A stretch of 64,000 nt of DNA from Luzula sylvatica (Eukaryota > Streptophyta > Magnoliopsida > Poales > Juncaceae), in contig OX326961.1 of assembly GCA_946800325.1 (NCBI GenBank), forward strand, positions 49,812,293 through 49,876,292. The letters run 5' to 3'. The stretch's first letter is position 1. Every line of letters begins with the position of its first letter. Of this stretch, positions 57,634-64,000 are shown one piece after another. Made by a program: the position numbers and the translations under genes. The notes beneath the pieces are model-generated. The model did no database searches and was not told where the DNA came from. It saw only the letters and a program-made list of their open reading frames with translations.

Positions 57634-60600
57634 ATTATTGTGAGATTCGATGCTAGATGAGGAGGAGAAGCTATTTGGTGAAATATCTTTGTCGAGTTGA
57701 GAATTTCAGTTTGTTGTATTTGTGTCAAGTGTAGTTTAAAATGTCTCATAGCATTTATTATGTAGGGTAATTTATTTGGGCTGGATATTTTAAATTGTTT
57801 ATTTGAATTTTTATTGCATTCGCATGAATAAAAAGTTAAGAACGAAAATACTCTGAACACAAGCAATTAATTTTTAAATGAAAAAAAAAATTGTATAGTT
57901 TTTGTAAGAAACAACTACTAATCTGAGCCAAGTAATAATTGAACCGAATGAACATACATGCATTAAATAAATATATTAAATAATATAATATGATAAAAAG
58001 AGATTGGTGATGTCATTCATATTCGCCGAACAAAGAAGGGCCACAAAACGTGGACACAAAATGATTAAATGAGAGGTCACCAAATTTCCACCATTTATAT
58101 TAGCTGCTAGTTGCAGCCTTCCCAGGTTCCCCACGTCCCAGTTTCCACCATTTTTATTTTTATGTACTTTTTATTCAAAAAATATTTCATTGGGAATTTT
58201 ATAAAACTCGCTAATTTTTTTGAAAATTTATCAAAAAATCTCAACTTTTAGATTACTTGAAAAATTACCTATGAATTGACTTTAATTTTTCGAAAATCCT
58301 CTACAAAGATTAGCTTTAAAATTTCATTAAATTTTATTTTTTTCGGACAAAAATAACTTTCTTGGTTTTTTTTTAATTCAATATAAATTAATAAATACAT
58401 AAATAAATTAAATATTTCACGTAATTATACTTAAAAGGGTTTGTGATAATATTTTACAACTCAATATTTTAATTTACTATTTAAAATAGATATAAAGTAT
58501 TATTTTATTAAATAAATACTATTTCACATTGAAATTTTAATTTTTTACATGAAATAATTTTATATAAAAATCATATAATAAATTTTAAAATATCACTATA
58601 CAATATTATGAAATATTAAATTTCAAAATTATTTTTGTAATGAGTTTATGTTTGTCATCCTCTTATGTTACTATCAAGACCCGTATTTATAATAATGTGA
58701 ATAACAAAAATTTAACATTTCAATTATCTAACAAAAAACAAACTAAAAAATAAAAGATTAAAAAACTATACATAAATTTTGTTCGGATATCGGACTGATG
58801 ATGTTGTAGGGTCGAAGGATGATGAAAGGACAAACAGGCAAGAGTTTGGGTTACGGACAATTTGTTGGCAAGGATTTTTTTTTTTTTTTTTTTTTGGACT
58901 GTCAGAAACAAGTTCTTAACAAGTCTTTTTTTTTTTTTGTTGCTTCTCGAGAAAAAACTAAAGAAACATTTCTGCATGTATGGAAAAAAAAAATTGAAAA
59001 ATAATCCGATTTCGAAAAATATTTCAAAACAAACTTATACCGGATTTTAAAATCCCGGCACCAACTGGTTTTAAAAATCGGGACGGTTAGTTGGATTAAA
59101 CCAGTTAATTAACTAAATTAAGATGTATGATAGTGACATGTGGGGTACCTGACAGTGATAGGGATAACGTAAAAAAATGACGGTTTTATAAAAGAATCAA
59201 ATTTTTTGGCTACAATATATCCCCAAATCGTACAAGGTTACATGCAGAAATGCTCCAAAACTAAACACACTCTCTCTTTCTTTCAAAAACTTAAGGAGTA
59301 GTTTGGCAAGTGGAATTAGTGAAGGGGAATCGGATTATAGGTGGAGGAGTAAAATTTTTTGGAATTGGTATTTGTTTGGATGTCCAAATTATAAGATGCT
59401 GAAATATATAATTTTTTGTTTGCTTGTTTTACAAATTTCTGAATTTTTGTTATTGAAAAACAAAAAAAATATTTTATTAAAACTGATAAAAAATATATAT
59501 ATTATAATAATATTAGTTTAATTAAAAATAATATTATCATAATATAATATTATAGCAAAATAAAATTATAATAATATTAATAGATAAAATACTATTTTAT
59601 TATATGCATATAGTATATTATAATAATAATATAAAAATATTAATTGTACTTTTATATTATTATAATATCATATATCGTATATTATCTATTAATATATATA
59701 ATATATTATAATTATTTCTTTATTTTAATATAATTATTACAATATTAGCAATTACATAATAATAATATAAAAATATTAAATGTACTTTTTATATTATTAT
59801 ATATTATAATTAAATTAATATTTAATTATTATAATATACTTAATATAATAATAACAATTATATAATAGTAGTATAATATTACAACATATATAATTTTATG
59901 AACAATATAATTTTAGATATTTATTAATAAAAAATAATCAACGAGTTAACTTAAATAACAATGAATGTCATTTACATATTGATTGGTTTTGCATTAAGAA
60001 TTTTCAATTACCATTATTCACTAATTATAGAATGTATTAATTTTTCACAAACAATTAAACGTGGAAGAAAAAACAGTAGTTTTAACATATATTTAAGAAA
60101 AAATATATTTGTTCTCTTTACATTCCACCACAATACTTGATGTGTTAAAAAAAATTTAATTGACTCAATTTAGCGCTGAATTTAAATTAATACATGGTAA
60201 ACTATAAAATTATGCAAATTAATACATGGTATTAATTAGGTGGCAAAATCATATTATTTAGATGGTAAACGACATTTATTATGTGGTAAACCAAATTATT
60301 AAAAAATGATTTGATTTATTTGATTATTAATATATTTTATTTTAAACATGACAAGTCATATTTATTTTAACAATTTTTTATTATTTTATTTTCAATATTT
60401 TTAAAAGCAAAGTATGTTCATTTTTATTTTGCTAACTTTTACGAATTAATTATTTTTATTTTTAATGTTATATTTTTGTTTATTTTTTATGATATTTTTA
60501 TTCATGTTGTATCCGTTTAAGACATGTTAAACGATGTATTAATTCGGTTAAATAACTTCTTTTCCAAATTTATAGATTTAAATTTGATTAATTAATATTA

Positions 60601-61483
60601 TAAATGGTGGTAAACAAACTTGTTTAAAATATTAAATAAATTCATGATGTGTGAAACGGTGGATCTTTTTTACCTTCTTTTCTTATATAGGATGGAAAAA
60701 ATTAAATATTCATGGTTTACCACCGTCATTAATGCAGACGCCAACATCAATTGATCTAGGAGATTTTAAGAACGACATGCATCACCATATTTAATGTAGC
60801 ATTTAATATTTGCCTTTTGTCTGCATCTTGGCACTCTGGAATTTTATGAAATCAAAATTTACATCTCAATGTATGAAAAAAATTGTGCAAAGTTAAATTC
60901 AGATTTTGAACGACTATCAAACAAGGAACTTGAATTTGCTTCACTACAAAATCAAATTCATGTTCAATATTCTAACTTCCAAACATACCTTGAAAGAGCG
61001 AAAAAAGGAAAAAAGAAGAAGAAAAGACTAACTTTGAGTGGAGGCGACGCGTCCACCCCCACCTACACCTTCTCTCATCTTCACATCCGCATCCGCCCAC
61101 TCTCCTCCCACAACCGAGAGCACCACCAGTCGAGACCGATCCACTCTCCCACATGGCAAAGGCACTTGAGATCGAGGTGAAGGCAAATGACATCAAGCCA
61201 CTTGAGATTCGGATGAGGATTTAGTGTTTAAACTCCTTATTTTCAATCACACGGTACAGACAAATGTCACATGATGCCGGCAAAAGACAGACGGCACGAA
61301 AAGAAGGCAGACGTTGATGGTAAACAGTACCGACGGAAGACAAAAAAAAACGTTGAAGATTTGGTTTTCATTGACGACGGAGAACCCTAATTAGGATTCC
61401 TTTGTTTATAATTCAAATATGTAATATGTCCTGCACAAGATCATCAGGGTCTGGAAAAAAATCAGGATAGATATGTAATATGG
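57634..61483. other. Long AT-rich intergenic stretch
   Basis: No gene recognised over 3.8 kb. It contains T-runs at 58876-58895 and 58927-58939, a mirror of ATTATAATATAATATT-type low complexity at 59500-59900, and GGTAAAC-repeats near 60195-60300. The frame at 60869-61180 starts in an AT-rich area and ends in a Ser/His/Arg-rich stretch without domain. The 61.0-61.4 kb part is less AT-rich and could be a decayed exon or promoter fragment, but nothing matches. Confidence 0.45.
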
Positions 61484-61638
61484 AGTAATGATAGAGACCA
61501 CGAATTGTACCCACGAATTGTACCCACCTGTCACGTGGCAGGTGGGTAAGTGGATGAATTTTTGCACACTTTTTAATGCAGCCAATTGCCACCTGCCACG
61601 TGGCAGGTGCGTACAATTCGTGGTCCCTATCATTACTC
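61484..61638. mobile_element. Mutator-type palindromic MITE, 155 bp, with two G-boxes
   Basis: The ends are GAGTAATGATAGAGACCACG and the inverse CGTGGTCCCTATCATTACTC. Both flanks are TGTAATATG (61475-61483 and 61639-61647), an exact 9-bp duplication. The arms include CACCTGTCACGTGGCAGGTG and the perfect 20-bp palindrome CACCTGCCACGTGGCAGGTG, each with a CACGTG G-box core. It lies about 950 bp upstream of the LOV gene ATG. Confidence 0.88.
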
Positions 61639-62436
61639 TGTAATATGTGTGGGTGCTTAGGGACTATTAAAAATAATCAGTTAAATTGTAAATCATGAGC
61701 GATATTTTTTTTCCCTTTTTCCTTTCTTGAAGAAAATATAACCCTCTTCTTTTTATTATATATAAGTATAACACTCATAGCTACCTTAATTAAAAAAAAA
61801 AAATAGTATTTGGGTCCGTTTTTGTGAAGAATCTGGTCCAGGTCTTGAAATTTATAATCATTTATTAAATTATTAATTGTAATTCAAATATTTTACATTT
61901 AAAAATATATTAATAAAAAATATATTATTATTTTCCTCCCGTGCTTATCGAACTGGAGGTATTACCAACTCTGTCACTCCTGTTTTAGTACTTATCTACT
62001 TACACAGCCCCCCCTCAGTTTTAGTTATCAATCCTTCTAACATATCGCCTAATATATTAATTCTACCAATGAAACGAGTCGTAATTTAATTTCACATGAC
62101 CCATTCTATTCACGATGTACTGTATATACCGTAGGAAATCGTAATCAGACCAATGCTATTATGACAACAGTATTTTATTTCAACAGGGCTCAAGTAACTA
62201 AACTTGGGGCGTCCCATAAAACGGTGTGTTCCCCATTCCCTTGTACACGTGTCAGTGGTCTTTACATTAACCTCCCTAGACCCGGTTCATTAAGATCAAC
62301 CATTGAAATCATGACGTGTGTCAGATGTCTATTTCGGTTTTTGAGGGACCACGTTCATATGAACGCGTGTCATATTTTGTCTTTGTGCTCTCTTCCTTCA
62401 ATCATTCGATTTCTCAGCTTTCTTCTCTCCACCCAT
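61639..62436. other. Upstream region of the LOV gene
   Basis: No separate gene seen (a 134-codon frame beginning at 62161 has no domain and overlaps the TATA box). ACACGTGTCA at 62235-62244 and TGACGTGTGTCA at 62311-62322 are ACGT-core elements that bZIP factors could bind; a GCGTGTCAT lies near 62364. An AT-rich block precedes them. Confidence 0.4.
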
Positions 62437-62447
62437 TTTTATATAGC
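62437..62447 (+). promoter_or_regulatory. TATA box of the LOV gene
   Basis: TTTTATATAGC, 137 bp before the ATG at 62584. The leader of roughly 100 nt contains CGTCGTCGTCG near 62536. Confidence 0.55.
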
Positions 62448-62583
62448 AAAAATAGAAGAATTTCCTCGAGATAATTCCAGCGGAGACGCATCCAAGTATC
62501 GCTATAATACTTATGCAAACCTCATCTTCTCTCATCGTCGTCGTCGTCTTCTCCACCGGTTGTGATCGTGACTTGCTCCGACG

Positions 62584-63967
62584 ATGGACGTCTCCGGAGA
62601 TAGTACTCCCTTTCAGCAGTCTCTCACCTCTAAGTACTCGGATTGGATTATCGAAGCGTTGAATGAGATAACCGATCCTTTCCTCATGACGGATCCGTCG
62701 ATTTCAGGCCATCCGATTGTCTTCGTTAGTCAAGCTTTTCTTGCCATGTCAGGATTTAACCAATCGGATGTACTCGGGAAGAACGCCAGGTTGTTTCAGG
62801 GACCTGAAACTGATCGGCGATCTGTGTCTTTGATTCGTGAGGCGGTGAAGGAGCACCGGACGGTCCAAATTAACTTGATGAACTACAAGAAGGACGGTAC
62901 ACCTCACTGGGTTTTGTTTCATATGAGTCCAGTGTTTGAGGAGAAGGGTGGGTGCGTGGTTAACTTTTTCGCCGTACAGGTGCCGATTGAGAAGAAATCA
63001 TGCGCTAAACGGGGGACGTGTAGTGTATTTGGGGGTTGCAGGGATGAGATCAGGTTGAATAATCATGCAGATCAAGTGTTCGACAAAATGCTTGACAGAG
63101 GTTAGTTGTGCTTTTGAGCTGATTATTATCCCTTGATCTTATCCAATCATGCCCTGATTCATAATTCAAAAAAATCTTCTTGTCTAGTTTTCAGATAACA
63201 AAGAACCATGCACTGCAAGTGAGTATGAAAAAGAGAGAGCATTAAATGCAGCCAATACCATTATAAGTACTCTTAACCGGTACAGCAAAATTACCGGTAC
63301 GGTTGTATGTACCAAACGGTTATGCGGGTCCCTTAGCATACCTGCTATCAGCTCTTCTCTTAACCTCTTACTTGGTAGAATTAATAAGAGCTTTTTATTG
63401 TGAGTTATTTTCTCTAATTTTTTTTTTGTTTTGGTAATTTCCTTACTTGTTATATGTTGATTAATGAGTAAATTTTTGTAGGTCCGATCCGCATTTACCT
63501 GACATGCCTATTGTGTATGCTAGTGATTCATTTTTGAGTATAACAGGTAAATAAATTTATAATTTTTATATTTAATTATAAAATAAATTTGTTTATTTCA
63601 TTCATGTTTAGGGTACTCGAGATGTGAAGTCTTGGGGCGAAATTTTAGATTCTTAAATGGTCCTGATACTTGTTTGAAGGCTTTAGAAGAGGTATGTATA
63701 TATATGGAATATGATTATTTGTGTTTAATTGAAGTGAAACAGAGGTTTAATTGAATTTTTTTTTTTTTTTTTTTTGTAGATAAAGAATAGTATTTGCGCT
63801 GAGAAATCTTGTACAGTGCGAATATTGAATTACAGGTATAAATCAAGAGAATTCTAAAAAGTTTCAATTATGTTATATTTCTGAACTCGTTCAACTTTTA
63901 CAGGAAAGACGGGTGCTCGTTCTGGAATTTATTTCACATTTCACCAATTCGAAATGCAACTGGCAAG
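62584..63967 (+). CDS. PLP: Twin-LOV (PAS/LOV) protein, 5' six exons, both adduct cysteines absent
   Basis: Exons 62584-63100, 63195-63399, 63482-63546, 63612-63691, 63780-63835 and 63904-63967 join in phase; the gene runs past the window. It matches the plant twin-LOV family (At2g02710 type, PAS/LOV protein). The first LOV domain spans about residues 18-135: DPFLMTDPSISGHPIVFVSQ, then VLGKNARLFQGPETDRRSVS, NYKKDGTPHWVLFHMSPVF and FFAVQVPI. The linker has DNKEP, then EYEKERALNAANTI. The second domain starts MPIVYASDSFLSITGYSRCE, then VLGRNFRFLNGPDT, LNYRKDGCSFWNLFHISPIR. LOV domains bind flavin and form a cysteine adduct in blue light at the C of GxNCRFLQ. Here that position is Ala68 (codon 62785-62787) and Phe274 (codon 63644-63646). 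In the first domain the usual FWN is HWV. The reading frame is otherwise intact, so a pseudogene is not indicated. It is expected to be soluble. Confidence 0.9.
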
Positions 63968-64000
63968 GTAGGTCTTATTTTAATTCGAACCCCTAGCAAA

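Noticed and set aside
60869..61180. 103-codon frame with lysine-rich and Ser/His-rich parts
   Set aside because: Composition changes abruptly, with no domain and no splice context; treated as chance.
1..64000. CRISPR arrays, operons, bacterial elements, rRNA or intact tRNA genes
   Set aside because: No regularly spaced identical repeats with unique spacers, no rRNA sequence and no tRNA cloverleaf seen. The window is plant nuclear DNA.

Overview
This is plant nuclear DNA, very probably from a dicot. The evidence is split genes with short AT-rich GT..AG introns, plant-type gene families (a twin-LOV photoreceptor-like protein, an F-box/MYND protein of the At1g67340 type, a plant NOL9/GRC3 kinase), AT-rich spacers, Ty1/copia, LINE, hAT, CACTA, Mutator-like and PIF/Harbinger-like elements, and long microsatellites. 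I cannot name the species. All comparisons were made by eye.

Layout. (1) About 1-12.06 kb is nested retrotransposons. A copia element lies on the + strand (gag-pro-int 1914-3803, rest of int to about 4089, RT-RNaseH 4090-5886) and carries a frameshift and a nonsense codon. It is followed by LTR-like and 3'-UTR-like pieces. A roughly 910-bp LTR (9206-10115) is joined head-on to an inverted integrase fragment. The same junction occurs again at the left edge (82-828), next to a CACTA end. (2) 12-24 kb holds an unfamiliar single-ORF gene (13890-14963, -) and a three-exon multi-pass membrane protein gene (19018-20837, +) flanked by dispersed inverted repeats. (3) 24-40 kb is mostly spacer with hAT, PIF/Harbinger-like, Mutator-like and CACTA remnants, a LINE fragment and microsatellites. 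(4) 40-46 kb holds the F-box/MYND gene (40269-41820, +), then a 1.4-kb Mutator-like element and one hAT element nested in another. (5) 46-53 kb holds a decayed hAT transposase split by an LTR-like insertion full of TTCGAACG palindromes, plus a LINE 3' end. (6) 54-64 kb is the gene-rich end: a small four-helix membrane protein (54112-54462, -), a nine-exon NOL9/GRC3-type RNA kinase (55827-57633, +), and the first six exons of a twin-LOV protein (62584 to beyond the window, +).

There is no operon-like organisation; the genes are independent. The strongest observation is that both LOV domains of the last gene lack the photo-adduct cysteine (Ala and Phe instead). Other useful observations are several elements with exact target-site duplications, LTRs carrying arrays of short inverted motifs, and a palindromic 155-bp Mutator-type MITE carrying two CACGTG boxes about 950 bp upstream of the LOV gene start.
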